From: UBA1366 sp047602575
Lineage (GTDB): Bacteria; Bacillota; Clostridia; Oscillospirales; Ruminococcaceae
DNA: 64,000 nt
Direction of reading: 5' to 3'
Assembly (NCBI GenBank): GCA_047602575.1
Contig: JASGGY010000003.1
Coordinates: 186,001 to 250,000, forward strand
Shown here: in pieces, positions 43,034-51,825 of the stretch
How positions within the stretch are numbered: position 1 is the stretch's first letter
Layout of the letters: every line of letters starts with the position of its first letter
Program-made: the position numbers and the translations under genes
The notes under the pieces: generated by a model
The model's database searches: none
Seen by the model: only the letters and a program-made list of their open reading frames with translations
What the model was told of the DNA's origin: nothing

Positions 43034-45421
43034 ATGAATCACATCAATTTCGGAAGCTTTACAAAAAAAGCCGGCGAGGTCATACGTCTGTCCGGCGCGC
43101 TTGCCGGAAAACTGGGGCATACCTACATCGGCAGCGAACATCTGCTGATGGCGATTTTAGAGGACGGCGGGAATTCCGCGTCGGTCATTCTCAATAAAAA
43201 CGGCGTGACGGAGGAGCTTGTCCGCGCGAAAATCATTGTGCTTGTCGGCAAAGGCACGCCCTGCCGCCTGACGGTGGACGACATGACACCGACCGCGTGT
43301 AAAATCTTAAACGGCGCTGTGACGCTCAGTGAGGGCTTCGGCGGTGATCTTGCCGGAACGGAGCACATTCTCACGCTGATTCTGCGCCAGACAAATTCAT
43401 GCGCGCTGACCATTTTAAAGGAGCTTGATGTGAACCTCTCGCGGCTTTACAACGACTGCTCCGTGGCGCATCACAACACGGTGGCATATCCGGAGCAGAA
43501 CACGGGGAAGCTCGTTAAGCTGGAAAAATACGCACGGGAATTTACGCGTTCCACCGTCGCGGCGGCGTTTGATCCGGTGATCGCGCGGGAGGATGAAATC
43601 CGCCGCATCATCGAGATCCTCTGCCGCCGGGCAAAAAACAATCCCTGTCTGGTGGGCGAAGCCGGTGTCGGAAAAACTGCCATTGTGGAGGGGCTTGCGC
43701 AGCGCATCTGCGACGGCAGCGTGCCGAAGGAGCTGACAACCAAGCGGATTTACTCCCTCGACCTGACGATGCTGCTCGCGGGCGCGAAATACCGCGGCGA
43801 TTTTGAGGAGCGGCTCAAATCCTGTATCGATGAGGCGATCGCGGCGGGCAACGTTGTGCTGTTCATCGATGAAATCCACTCAATCATGGGCGCAGGTGCG
43901 GCAGAGGGCGCGATTGACGCGGCAAGCATCATCAAGCCACAGCTTGCGCGCGGGGGCTTGCAGATCATCGGTGCGACGACCTTTGACGAATACCGTAAGA
44001 ACATTGAAAAGGACGCGGCACTCGCCCGCCGTTTCCAGCCGGTGAAAATCGATGAGCCGGACGACGAAACCACGCTGAAAATCATCAGCGGACTTGCCGC
44101 GCGCTACGAGGATCACCACGGCGTTGAAATCTCCAGCGCGGCGCTTGCGGAAGCGGTGCGCCTGTCCGGACGGTATCTTAACGAGCGGTTTTTTCCGGAC
44201 AAAGCGATTGATCTGATTGACGAGGCGTGCGCGCGGGTGCGGCTTTCGGCTTGCGAGGAGAAAAAAAGCTGCAAGCAGCTTGCTTCGGTGTTCAACGATT
44301 ATATCGCGGGTAAAATCACCAACCAGCAGTATCTTGACGCGCTGACGAAAAAAGCACCCGCCTCCCCCATCCGCCCGTGCGTTCAGCCCGCCGACATCGC
44401 GGCGGTTGTCGCCGGAAAAACCGGTATCCCCGCGGAGAGCCTTTCCAAGGACGAAAGCGCGCGCTTGTTAAAGCTTCAGGAGGACATGAACCGCCGCGTC
44501 ATCGGGCAGGAAAGTGCGGTCAAGGTGCTTGCCGAAGCGGTGCGCAGGGGGCGTTCGGGCATCAAGTCGCCGGATCGTCCGGTTGGCTCGTTTATTTTCT
44601 TAGGGCCCAGCGGTGTGGGCAAAACGCAGCTTTCAAAGGCGCTTGCGCAGAGCGTATTCGCGCGCGAGGACGCGATCATCCGGATTGATATGTCCGAATA
44701 TATGGAAAAACACAACGTATCCCGGCTCATCGGTTCGCCGCCCGGTTATGTAGGTTTTGAGGAGGGCGGTCAGCTGACCGAGCAGGTGCGCAGGAAGCCG
44801 TATTCCATCATTCTGCTTGATGAAATCGAAAAGGCGCATCCGGATGTGTTTAACATCCTGCTCCAGATTCTGGATGAGGGCTATGTGACGGATTCGGCGG
44901 GGCGTAGGTTTTCGTTTAAAAACTGCATCCTGATCATGACCAGCAACCTCGGCATCCGGCAGATTTCCGACAACCGCCAGCTGGGCTTCACACAGTCCGC
45001 CGGAAGCGATTCCGCCGACCGCAAGATCATTCAAGATGAGCTGAAAAAATTCTTCTCGCCCGAGCTGCTCAACCGCATCGACGAGGTGGTGATTTTCAAC
45101 CATCTGACGCCGGACCATCTTCTGGGCATCGTTCGGCTTCAGCTCGACGCGCTGGTTCTGCGCGCAAAACAGCTCGGTATCTCCATGGACTACACCGACG
45201 CGCTCGTTGAAAAAATCGCCGCCGAGGGCTACAGCCGTGTCAACGGTGCGCGCGAAATCCGCCGCATCGTCACCCGCCGGATCGAAAACCTACTCTCCGA
45301 CGAAATCCTCCGCCACAAATCCGACGCAATCACCCTCGATGTGCGCGACAATGACTACGCCGCCATCTCCGCAGTCGCCGCCTCCTCCCGCGCTGCGCTG
45401 CCGGATTTAAAGAGGGTGTAG
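43034..45421 (+). CDS. ClpC-like AAA+ unfoldase
   Basis: This 795-aa protein (ATG 43034; an in-frame GTG lies at 42986) has a Clp N-domain (residues 5-140, FGSFTKKAGEVIRLSGALAG). AAA-1 has Walker A GEAGVGKT at 208-215 and FIDEIHS, and AAA-2 has GPSGVGKT and ILLDEIEKAHPD. A QLGFT tripeptide loop in AAA-2 is the ClpP docking site. The linker between the ATPase domains is short and lacks the full UVR-containing middle domain of ClpC, so adaptor use should differ. It unfolds proteins for ClpP in the cytoplasm. No CtsR box is evident upstream. Confidence 0.88.
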   Translation: MNHINFGSFTKKAGEVIRLSGALAGKLGHTYIGSEHLLMAILEDGGNSASVILNKNGVTEELVRAKIIVLVGKGTPCRLTVDDMTPTACKILNGAVTLSEGFGGDLAGTEHILTLILRQTNSCALTILKELDVNLSRLYNDCSVAHHNTVAYPEQNTGKLVKLEKYAREFTRSTVAAAFDPVIAREDEIRRIIEILCRRAKNNPCLVGEAGVGKTAIVEGLAQRICDGSVPKELTTKRIYSLDLTMLLAGAKYRGDFEERLKSCIDEAIAAGNVVLFIDEIHSIMGAGAAEGAIDAASIIKPQLARGGLQIIGATTFDEYRKNIEKDAALARRFQPVKIDEPDDETTLKIISGLAARYEDHHGVEISSAALAEAVRLSGRYLNERFFPDKAIDLIDEACARVRLSACEEKKSCKQLASVFNDYIAGKITNQQYLDALTKKAPASPIRPCVQPADIAAVVAGKTGIPAESLSKDESARLLKLQEDMNRRVIGQESAVKVLAEAVRRGRSGIKSPDRPVGSFIFLGPSGVGKTQLSKALAQSVFAREDAIIRIDMSEYMEKHNVSRLIGSPPGYVGFEEGGQLTEQVRRKPYSIILLDEIEKAHPDVFNILLQILDEGYVTDSAGRRFSFKNCILIMTSNLGIRQISDNRQLGFTQSAGSDSADRKIIQDELKKFFSPELLNRIDEVVIFNHLTPDHLLGIVRLQLDALVLRAKQLGISMDYTDALVEKIAAEGYSRVNGAREIRRIVTRRIENLLSDEILRHKSDAITLDVRDNDYAAISAVAASSRAALPDLKRV

Positions 45422-45444
45422 ACTTTGTCAGAGGGCGTCGCCCG

Positions 45445-45464
45445 TGCTGCCGCGCACGGCAGCA
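45445..45464 (+). terminator. Hairpin after the ClpC-like gene
   Basis: TGCTGCCG and CGGCAGCA pair around a CGCA loop 24 nt after the stop. It has no T-run. A better terminator follows at 45609. Confidence 0.4.
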
Positions 45465-45608
45465 ACAACACACGCCTACCAAATGGTACAAGTACCCTGT
45501 GGAAACCCGTTGTTTATGGGATTATACTTTGTTCGCTTATATGGATACTGATATGTTTTATAGTTTGTTATTATAACAATTTATTCACAATAATTCTGAT
45601 TTAATATT

Positions 45609-45642
45609 AATGCCGCACAGATTTTTCTGTGCGGCATTTTCG
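45609..45642 (+). terminator. Terminator downstream of the ClpC-like gene
   Basis: A 12-bp stem (AATGCCGCACAG / CTGTGCGGCATT) with a 6-nt loop and a TTTTC tail. The 380 bp between the two clp genes otherwise hold only hairpins and AT-rich DNA, with no gene. Confidence 0.8.
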
Positions 45643-45734
45643 GTAAATCAATGGAAAAGTGAGAATCGCGAAGTGGTAGATAAATCCCAATGTCGTAATA
45701 TAGCAAAAGTGAAAAGCACAAAAACAAAGGGTTT

Positions 45735-45792
45735 CCAAAGGGTGCATGCACCCTTTGGTGAGGGAGTCCAGAGGGGGCAACGCCCCCTTTGG
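45735..45792. repeat. Pair of related palindromic units
   Basis: A perfect 24-bp palindrome (45735-45758, arms CCAAAGGGTGCA) is followed by a second hairpin (45768-45792, arms CCAGAGGGGGC/GCCCCCTTTGG). Both share CCAAAGGG-type arms and lie just after the stop of the ClpE-like gene. They look like dispersed palindromic units that may stabilise or end the mRNA. Confidence 0.65.
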
Positions 45793-45802
45793 TAGGGGCA
45801 GC

Positions 45803-48103
45803 CTATATCGCAGTCACCGTCACCGCATCGTTCTCTGCGCCGATGGAGATGGCACGGATTGTGTTGGGGGAATCGACGATGAGCTGGGCGAGCTTGTCCT
45901 CGATTTGTTCGCGGATGACGCGGCGGATGTCGCGCGCGCCGAGTTTTTTGTCGAAGGACTTGTGGGCAATAATTTTGAGGGCTTCGTCGCTGTAGCGGAT
46001 GGAGATGCCTTTTTCCGCGAGCGGCTGGCGCATTTCGTCGAGCATCAGCCCGGCGATGGCGGCGTAATTCTCCTCGGTCAGGGGGTTAAAAACGACGATT
46101 TCGTCCACGCGTCCGAGAAATTCGGGTCTTAGGAATGCGCGGAGGGCTTTCATCGCTTTTTCCTCCGAAACCTCGGCGGCGGTTTTGTTGAAGCCCACGC
46201 CGGTGTCCTTGTCGGTCGAGCCGGCGTTGGAGGTCATGACGATCACGGCGTTTTCAAAGGAAACGCTTCTGCCCTGCGCGTCGTTGACCTTACCCTCGTC
46301 TAGAATCTGGAGAAGGATGTTCATCACATCCGGATGCGCTTTTTCGATTTCGTCAAACAAAACAACGGAATACGGGCGGCGGCGAACCTTTTCGGTGAGC
46401 TGCCCCGCGTCGTCATAGCCAACGTAGCCCGGCGGCGAACCGATGAGCCGCGCCACGGAATGCTTTTCCATATATTCGGACATATCAACGCGGATGAGCG
46501 GCTCTGTCGCGCTGAACAATTCCTCGCCCAGCACCTTGACCAGCTCGGTTTTTCCGACACCGGTCGGACCGACAAAGATGAAGCTTGCCGGACGGCGGCG
46601 GCGCGACAGCTGCACGCGGGAGCGCTTGACGGCGTTTGCAACCTTTAAAACGGCGGCATCCTGACCGATGATGCGCTTTTTCAGCGCGTCACCGAGGCTT
46701 CGTATTTTGATATACTCGCTTTCGGCGATTTTATTCGCCGGAATGCCCGTCCACAGCTCGATGACGTCGGAAAGATCCTCCTCGGTGACATAGATGGTTT
46801 TTATGATCCCCTCAACCTCTGCCAGACGATCGTTAAGGCGGGAGATTTCGGATTTCACCGATGCTAAAATTTCATAATCTGGGCTGGTGCTTTCCTCGTA
46901 AATCTTCTCAAGGCGCGTCTGCTTGCGCAGGCTGTTGTTCAGTTCGTTGAATTCGCCAAGCTCCGGACTGCGGATGCTGCGGCGCGCGCAGGCTTCGTCG
47001 AGCAGGTCGATTGCCTTGTCGGGCAGAAACCGCTCGTTGATATAGCGCTCGGACAGCACGGCGCAAAGTCGCAGCACCTCGTCGGTGACGCGGACGCGGT
47101 GATGTTCTTCGTAATATTTCCGGATGCCGGTCAACACGCCGATGGTGTCGTCAACCGTCGGCTCGGCGACCGTCACCGGCTGGAAGCGGCGCTCGAGCGC
47201 GGAGTCCTTTTCGATATACTTGCGGTATTCTTTAAAAGTCGTCGCGCCGATGACCTGAACCTCCCCGCGGGAAAGGGCAGGTTTTAAGATATTCGCGGCG
47301 TTCATCGTGCCCTCGGAGTCGCCCGTACCGACGAGATTGTGTACCTCGTCCACGAACAGAATGACATTGCCCTCCGCCTTGACCTCGTCGAGCAGCCCCT
47401 TGCAGCGGCTTTCGAATTGACCGCGGAACTGCGTTCCAGCCACGAGCGCGGTCAGATCCAGCAGGTAAAGCTCTTTGTCGCGGATGTGAAACGGCACGTC
47501 ACCGGATACGATTTTCTGCGCGATGCCCTCGGCGATTGCGGTTTTTCCGACGCCGGGTTCGCCGATGAGGCAGGGGTTGTTCTTTTGGCGGCGGGATAGA
47601 ATCTGGATCACGCGGGCAATTTCCTTTTCACGTCCGATGATGTTGTCAAGCTTTCCCTCGCGGGCGCGTTCGGTGAGATTGGTGCAGTAATTGGGCAGGA
47701 ATTTGAGCTTCTTCTGCTCGCGCTGCTTCGTGGACTGGGCGGTGTTTCCGGCGTTGGGGGCGAATTTTTCAAAGAACTTTTCGTTTTTTCCGGCAGGATC
47801 GGCGGGCGGTTTTTTTCCGCCGTCGGCAGACATTCCCGCGCCGAAGATGTTGCTTAAAAACGGCAGCGTGCCGCTTCCGCCCGGCTCAAAATCGTTGCCG
47901 TCGGTCAGCTCCATCAATTGGTCGGACATCGCTTCGAGATCGTCGTCGCTGATGCCCAGCGTTTTCATATAATCGTCAACCTGTGAAATTCCCATCTCTT
48001 TCGCGCAAACAAGGCAAAGCCCCTCGTTCTTGCGCTCGGAGTTGCTCATTGCCGAAATGAACACCACAGCGGGACGCTTTTTGCATCGGTTGCAAAGCAT
48101 CAT
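45803..48103 (-). CDS. ClpE-like AAA+ unfoldase with N-terminal zinc finger
   Basis: About 766 aa from ATG 48103 (GTG 48112 and ATG 48100 are alternatives around a GGGAGG site). The N-terminus is a zinc ribbon (CNRCKKRPA with C-x2-C, then CLVCAKE) as in ClpE instead of the Clp N-domain. A low-complexity linker (80-130) leads to AAA-1 with GEPGVGKT and FVDEVHN, a short middle helix pair (NELNNSLRKQTRLEKIYEES), and AAA-2 with GPTGVGKT and LFDEIEKAHPD. A TGVGFN loop is the ClpP contact. It partners ClpP in stress proteolysis. The two clp genes converge. Confidence 0.86.
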   Translation of the reverse strand: MMLCNRCKKRPAVVFISAMSNSERKNEGLCLVCAKEMGISQVDDYMKTLGISDDDLEAMSDQLMELTDGNDFEPGGSGTLPFLSNIFGAGMSADGGKKPPADPAGKNEKFFEKFAPNAGNTAQSTKQREQKKLKFLPNYCTNLTERAREGKLDNIIGREKEIARVIQILSRRQKNNPCLIGEPGVGKTAIAEGIAQKIVSGDVPFHIRDKELYLLDLTALVAGTQFRGQFESRCKGLLDEVKAEGNVILFVDEVHNLVGTGDSEGTMNAANILKPALSRGEVQVIGATTFKEYRKYIEKDSALERRFQPVTVAEPTVDDTIGVLTGIRKYYEEHHRVRVTDEVLRLCAVLSERYINERFLPDKAIDLLDEACARRSIRSPELGEFNELNNSLRKQTRLEKIYEESTSPDYEILASVKSEISRLNDRLAEVEGIIKTIYVTEEDLSDVIELWTGIPANKIAESEYIKIRSLGDALKKRIIGQDAAVLKVANAVKRSRVQLSRRRRPASFIFVGPTGVGKTELVKVLGEELFSATEPLIRVDMSEYMEKHSVARLIGSPPGYVGYDDAGQLTEKVRRRPYSVVLFDEIEKAHPDVMNILLQILDEGKVNDAQGRSVSFENAVIVMTSNAGSTDKDTGVGFNKTAAEVSEEKAMKALRAFLRPEFLGRVDEIVVFNPLTEENYAAIAGLMLDEMRQPLAEKGISIRYSDEALKIIAHKSFDKKLGARDIRRVIREQIEDKLAQLIVDSPNTIRAISIGAENDAVTVTAI

Positions 48104-48160
48104 AATTTTCACATCCTCCCCGCGGCAAGGGTTGTTCCGCCGACGGAGGATTTACTCCTT

Positions 48161-49063
48161 TCAGTTTAAAATCTTTATCTCTTCAAAAAAACCGAATAAG
48201 ACGGTTTTGTCGATTATATCGTTATTAAATACTGATGTGCCGATGCCCGCGTCTATGAAAACGCGCACAAGTCCGGCAAGCAGCAAAACTGCGCCCACAC
48301 CCAGCAGAAGTCCGCAAAGCGCGCCGGTAAGACGGTTCAGCCCGCCTAAAATAGGCACTGCGTTTAGGATACCGCTGATGCGGACAATCATTCTGAGCAG
48401 CGCAAAAATAATCACAAACAGCACCACGCTGAGCGCCATACCGATGAGGTTTTCCGCGGCGGGCGCGACGATGTTCGCAGAAAGCTGCTGCGCGGTTTCC
48501 TCCGGATCGTCCTGTGTCAGGGCGATGATTGCGTCTTTGGTTTTATCCTCCGATGCGGTCACTGCGGCGGTCAGGACAGAAGCCGCACTGTCGGGAAGCT
48601 TTTCTTTGATTTCGGCGGTGAACGCGCCGGATTTCATCCGATCGGCAATTTCCTGCGACAAAGCAGCTTTGTCATCGGTGTAGCCTTTTTCCTGCGCAAG
48701 TGCTGCGAGATTATCGGAAAGCTTGCCGGACTGCTGTGCGGCTTTGCGCAGCTCCTCGTCGGTGATCTGGATTTTCTGAGAATTTCCGTCGGATGCCGTT
48801 TGTGCGGAGCGGTTGATTTCTTCGGTAATCTGCGCGGAGAGATCCTCGCCCTCGAGCTGCTGTTTGACGGCGGTGACGACGCGCTGGTCGATGTATTTGT
48901 CGTAAATCACCGGTGCCGCGGCATTTGCGATCAGCATTGCCGCGACGACGGCGCCCACAAGAGAAGCCGCAAGCAGCGCCATACGGATGATGCCACGCCG
49001 GTAGCCGTAAAAAACAGCCAGCGCAATCACAGCGGCGGTGACGATATCATAAACGATGCTCAT
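48161..49063 (-). CDS. CvpA family membrane protein
   Basis: The 300-aa protein has two N-terminal membrane helices (residues 5-50, IVTAAVIALAVFYGYRRG) and two C-terminal ones (208-270, PVLGGLNRLTGALCG-like). This is the CvpA/colicin V production fold, but with an insert of about 130 residues between them (55-195) that is rich in D, E, A and Q, probably helical and outside the membrane. Plain CvpA proteins are about 160-180 aa. Function is unknown beyond a role at the cell envelope. A consensus promoter lies 43 nt upstream, and the clpE-like gene follows on the same strand. Confidence 0.75.
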   Translation of the reverse strand: MSIVYDIVTAAVIALAVFYGYRRGIIRMALLAASLVGAVVAAMLIANAAAPVIYDKYIDQRVVTAVKQQLEGEDLSAQITEEINRSAQTASDGNSQKIQITDEELRKAAQQSGKLSDNLAALAQEKGYTDDKAALSQEIADRMKSGAFTAEIKEKLPDSAASVLTAAVTASEDKTKDAIIALTQDDPEETAQQLSANIVAPAAENLIGMALSVVLFVIIFALLRMIVRISGILNAVPILGGLNRLTGALCGLLLGVGAVLLLAGLVRVFIDAGIGTSVFNNDIIDKTVLFGFFEEIKILN

Positions 49064-49105
49064 TGGTGTTCCTTTCTTTGTCGGGAAACAAGATTCGTAT
49101 TATAG

Positions 49106-49135
49106 ATTATACAACACAAGGCATGAAAATGTCAA
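49106..49135 (-). promoter_or_regulatory. Promoter of cvpA-clpE
   Basis: TTGACA (49130-49135) and TATAAT (49106-49111), 18 bp apart on the minus strand, just after the stop of the DUF5711-type gene. Confidence 0.8.
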
Positions 49136-49138
49136 CCT

Positions 49139-50386
49139 CTACGATTTAAAAGTGATTTTATCCACTTGTCGGAAGCCTAAAAGGTACATATTTTCATCAA
49201 TGTATACAAAATCACTATAGTTGTCATCGAAATCTGCGGACGCTTTCAGCTCGCCTGCGCCGTCATATGCCAGCATCCCGTCCTCGGTCAGCAGGTAAAA
49301 AATCTCATTCAGACACTTCAGCTTCACCGTCGTTCCCGTAAAGGTATGGGAAGCGGGGGCTTCGTCCGACGAGCGGCTTGTCACCAGAACGGAAGTGTTG
49401 CGCGCAAGCCCTTCCGTGACGATTGCGGCGTCTGCGGGAGAAAGCGCAAAGGTTTTCACTGGATTGTCCGTTTCATAATCATAGAGCGTCGTGCCGTCTT
49501 TTGAAAGCTTGCGCAGGCTCGATTCGCCGACAACCCAAAGATTTCCGTCATCGGTTTCCGTGGTCTGATAAATGAGCGTGTCGATCTGATCAATCTGGTA
49601 AAGTTCTTCCGACCGGTCAAAGGCCAGTCCGTGGATTTCCGAAACCAGCCCGCCGTTTGCGGACTTGAACGAGGAAACCACGCAGCCCCCGCCCTCGCCG
49701 GTAAAGGTCACGTCGGTGATACGGCTACCGTTTGCCCAGCGGAACACTTCCGTGCCGGTTTTGTCGTAAACCGTCAGGTAAGCCGGATACTTGTCCATTT
49801 CCGTCACAACCGCCGTGTAGCCGTTTTCCGCCTGACGGGCGAACAGAATCTCATCGTCGAGCTGTTTGGTATACACAACTTCCTTTTTGTTTGCAACGGT
49901 GAACGTGTAGCCGCCCAGATCATAGAACAGAATTCTGTCGCCGTTGCTCTCCGCAAGGGGCGAGCCGAGCGTGTGCTGAAAAGAATTGAGTTGCTTTCCG
50001 TTGTCGTTAAAATACTGGATGTTCGTGTCAGACAGAATCACCAGATAGCTGCCCAGCCCCGCGACAGCGTTTTCACCGGTATCGCTGATGGGTAAAGGGA
50101 AGTTGCCGGCAGCGACCGTGCCGTCGTTGACCACCGCCGCGCCTGAGCGGCTCGTCACGTCCTCGAGCCACGGAAACCACACGTTGCGCGTGATATATCC
50201 CGCCGCCCCCAGAAATACGAGCAGCACCACCAGCAGCATAACAAGCAGTCTGCGGCGGATTTTCCGCTTTTTGCGCAGCTTCTGCAAATCGGTGCGTCGG
50301 GCGGCGACTTCCTCTTTGGTCAGTTGTCTGGGGATGCTGTTTTCGGTGGTCTGTTCCTGCGGGATTTGTCTTTTTTTCTTTTTCAT
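49139..50386 (-). CDS. DUF5711-type membrane-anchored beta-propeller-like protein
   Basis: The start is ATG 50386 (415 aa) behind GGGGAAG; a longer open frame overlaps truA. A basic cytoplasmic segment (KKKKRQ, LRKKRKIRRR) leads to one membrane helix (about 52-75). The outside part consists of WD/PQQ-like beta repeats such as ILFYDLGGYTFTVANKKEVVYTKQL, VYDKTGTEVFRWANG and KDGTTLYDYETDNPVKTFALS. This matches DUF5711, common in Clostridia. Function is unknown; a single-pass propeller points to binding at the cell surface. It follows truA by 43 nt. Confidence 0.75.
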   Translation of the reverse strand: MKKKKRQIPQEQTTENSIPRQLTKEEVAARRTDLQKLRKKRKIRRRLLVMLLVVLLVFLGAAGYITRNVWFPWLEDVTSRSGAAVVNDGTVAAGNFPLPISDTGENAVAGLGSYLVILSDTNIQYFNDNGKQLNSFQHTLGSPLAESNGDRILFYDLGGYTFTVANKKEVVYTKQLDDEILFARQAENGYTAVVTEMDKYPAYLTVYDKTGTEVFRWANGSRITDVTFTGEGGGCVVSSFKSANGGLVSEIHGLAFDRSEELYQIDQIDTLIYQTTETDDGNLWVVGESSLRKLSKDGTTLYDYETDNPVKTFALSPADAAIVTEGLARNTSVLVTSRSSDEAPASHTFTGTTVKLKCLNEIFYLLTEDGMLAYDGAGELKASADFDDNYSDFVYIDENMYLLGFRQVDKITFKS

Positions 50387-50429
50387 TTCCGCTTCCCCTT
50401 TCGCAATGCTTTGTTCCGCACAATGATTT

Positions 50430-51167
50430 TTATTTATAAAAAACGCGATTGAGATAAAGTCCGTGGGCGGGAACGGTTTTGCCCGCACAGGTACGGTTTT
50501 TTTCGGCCAAAATTCCGGGAAGCGCGTCGGCTGCGATTTTTCCGTCGTTGACAAACAGCAGCGTACCGACCAGAATCCGCACCATGTTATATAGAAAACC
50601 GTCGCCGCTGATTAAAAACGAAACCAGATCGCCCTGCCTTGTGACGGAAAACGAATGGATCGTGCGCACGGTGTTTTCCTTTGTGCAGGCGGCGGCGCAG
50701 AAGCTTTTAAAATCGTGCGTGCCGACAAAGCTTTGCGCGGCTTCGTTCAAGCGTTGCGCGTCAATCGGGAACCAATGCTTGTACGCGCGCGTGAACAGGA
50801 ACGGGTTTTTGATTTCGCTGTTGTGGACAAGATATTCATATTCTTTTCCTACGCAGTCGTAACGCGCGTGGAATACGTCCGGTGCTTCCTCGCAGGAGCG
50901 CAGCGCGATGTCGCCGGACAGCAGATTGTTTGTTCCGAACACGATGCCGCGGCTGGTGATGGGGCTTTCCAGCTTCACGCTGAACACGAATTCCCGCGCG
51001 TGAACGCCGGTATCCGTCCGCGAGCAGCCGGCGACGGAAACCCGTTCGCCTGTGAGCTTAAACAACGCGGTTTCGACGGCTTCCTGCACGGTATAAGCGT
51101 TGTCCTGCCGTTGAAAGCCATGGTAATTTGTGCCGTCGTAGGACATGGTAATCTTATAATTTTTCAT
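50430..51167 (-). CDS. truA: tRNA pseudouridine synthase A
   Basis: A complete 245-aa TruA. It modifies uridines 38-40 in the anticodon arm of tRNA. The catalytic Asp52 lies in CSRTDTGVHA, and the second domain has FVGTHDFKSFC, the SGDGFLYNMVRI stretch and the C-terminal GLYLNRVFY. The gene stands in a row after the ECF transporter genes (ecfA1-ecfA2-ecfT-ydcF-truA), a conserved Firmicutes order in which ydcF is an extra member here. Confidence 0.95.
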   Translation of the reverse strand: MKNYKITMSYDGTNYHGFQRQDNAYTVQEAVETALFKLTGERVSVAGCSRTDTGVHAREFVFSVKLESPITSRGIVFGTNNLLSGDIALRSCEEAPDVFHARYDCVGKEYEYLVHNSEIKNPFLFTRAYKHWFPIDAQRLNEAAQSFVGTHDFKSFCAAACTKENTVRTIHSFSVTRQGDLVSFLISGDGFLYNMVRILVGTLLFVNDGKIAADALPGILAEKNRTCAGKTVPAHGLYLNRVFYK

Positions 51168-51230
51168 ACGGCTTCTTCCAGACCGGCGGACAAGGGATGT
51201 GCGGTTTTCTGTTTCATTGACTGACTCCTA

Positions 51231-51809
51231 TTACGATTGATTGAACACTGCGGTGTCGGACATATTCAGAACGCTGTCATGAAAATAGCTGCCCATTTTA
51301 ACCGTTTCATTCATGACAACCTTGATATAGTCCGGTTTTGTATGCCAGTTTTCACGGGTAATCCCCCGCTGATCCGTCACTGGCGCAACCAGAAATTCTG
51401 TGCCTGCCGGAAAGGCTTTCTGATACGTAAACAGCGCTCTGCGGCTGTGATAGGCTTTGCACACCAGAATCATCCGCTGAAACGGCTCAGTGCGTTCTTT
51501 TAGCATGTTAAAACTGAACAGCGCATTTTCATATGTGTTCTGCGCTTTGGTTTCACAAAGAATCGAATCCGGATTTGCGCCGTACCGGACGGCAAGCTTT
51601 TTCAGATATTCCGCTTCGGACGGTTCGTCGGGAAGCTTCGCGTTGACGCCTCCGCTGAAAAGAACAAACTGTACCATCCCGTTACGCAGCAGTGCAGCCG
51701 CTTTTTCAGCAAGCTGTGGGTGACTTCCGCCGGGAACCAGCGCATATTGACATGGTATCAGTTCATGCTCAACAAAAATAAAATCCGTGAAGCAATCAAA
51801 CGGTTGCAC
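51231..51809 (-). CDS. YdcF/DUF218 family protein
   Basis: About 192 aa from GTG 51809 (AAAGGGG site 7 nt upstream; TTG 51815 also possible). The open frame to 51854 would overlap ecfT. It shows the DUF218 pattern: ALVPGGSH, LFSGGVNAKLPDEPSEAEYLKKLA, AQNTYENALFS and VCKAYHSRRA. YdcF-type proteins form a Rossmann-like fold and are linked to envelope or SAM-related functions that remain unclear. No membrane helix is visible, so this is a soluble version. It is inserted between ecfT and truA. Confidence 0.75.
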   Translation of the reverse strand: MQPFDCFTDFIFVEHELIPCQYALVPGGSHPQLAEKAAALLRNGMVQFVLFSGGVNAKLPDEPSEAEYLKKLAVRYGANPDSILCETKAQNTYENALFSFNMLKERTEPFQRMILVCKAYHSRRALFTYQKAFPAGTEFLVAPVTDQRGITRENWHTKPDYIKVVMNETVKMGSYFHDSVLNMSDTAVFNQS

Positions 51810-51825
51810 AGTCAAGCCCCTTTCC

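Noticed and set aside
49139..50554. Longer N-terminus (471 aa) of the DUF5711-type protein
   Set aside because: The extra 56 codons overlap truA and lack a ribosome site, while ATG 50386 is followed by the typical basic segment and membrane helix.
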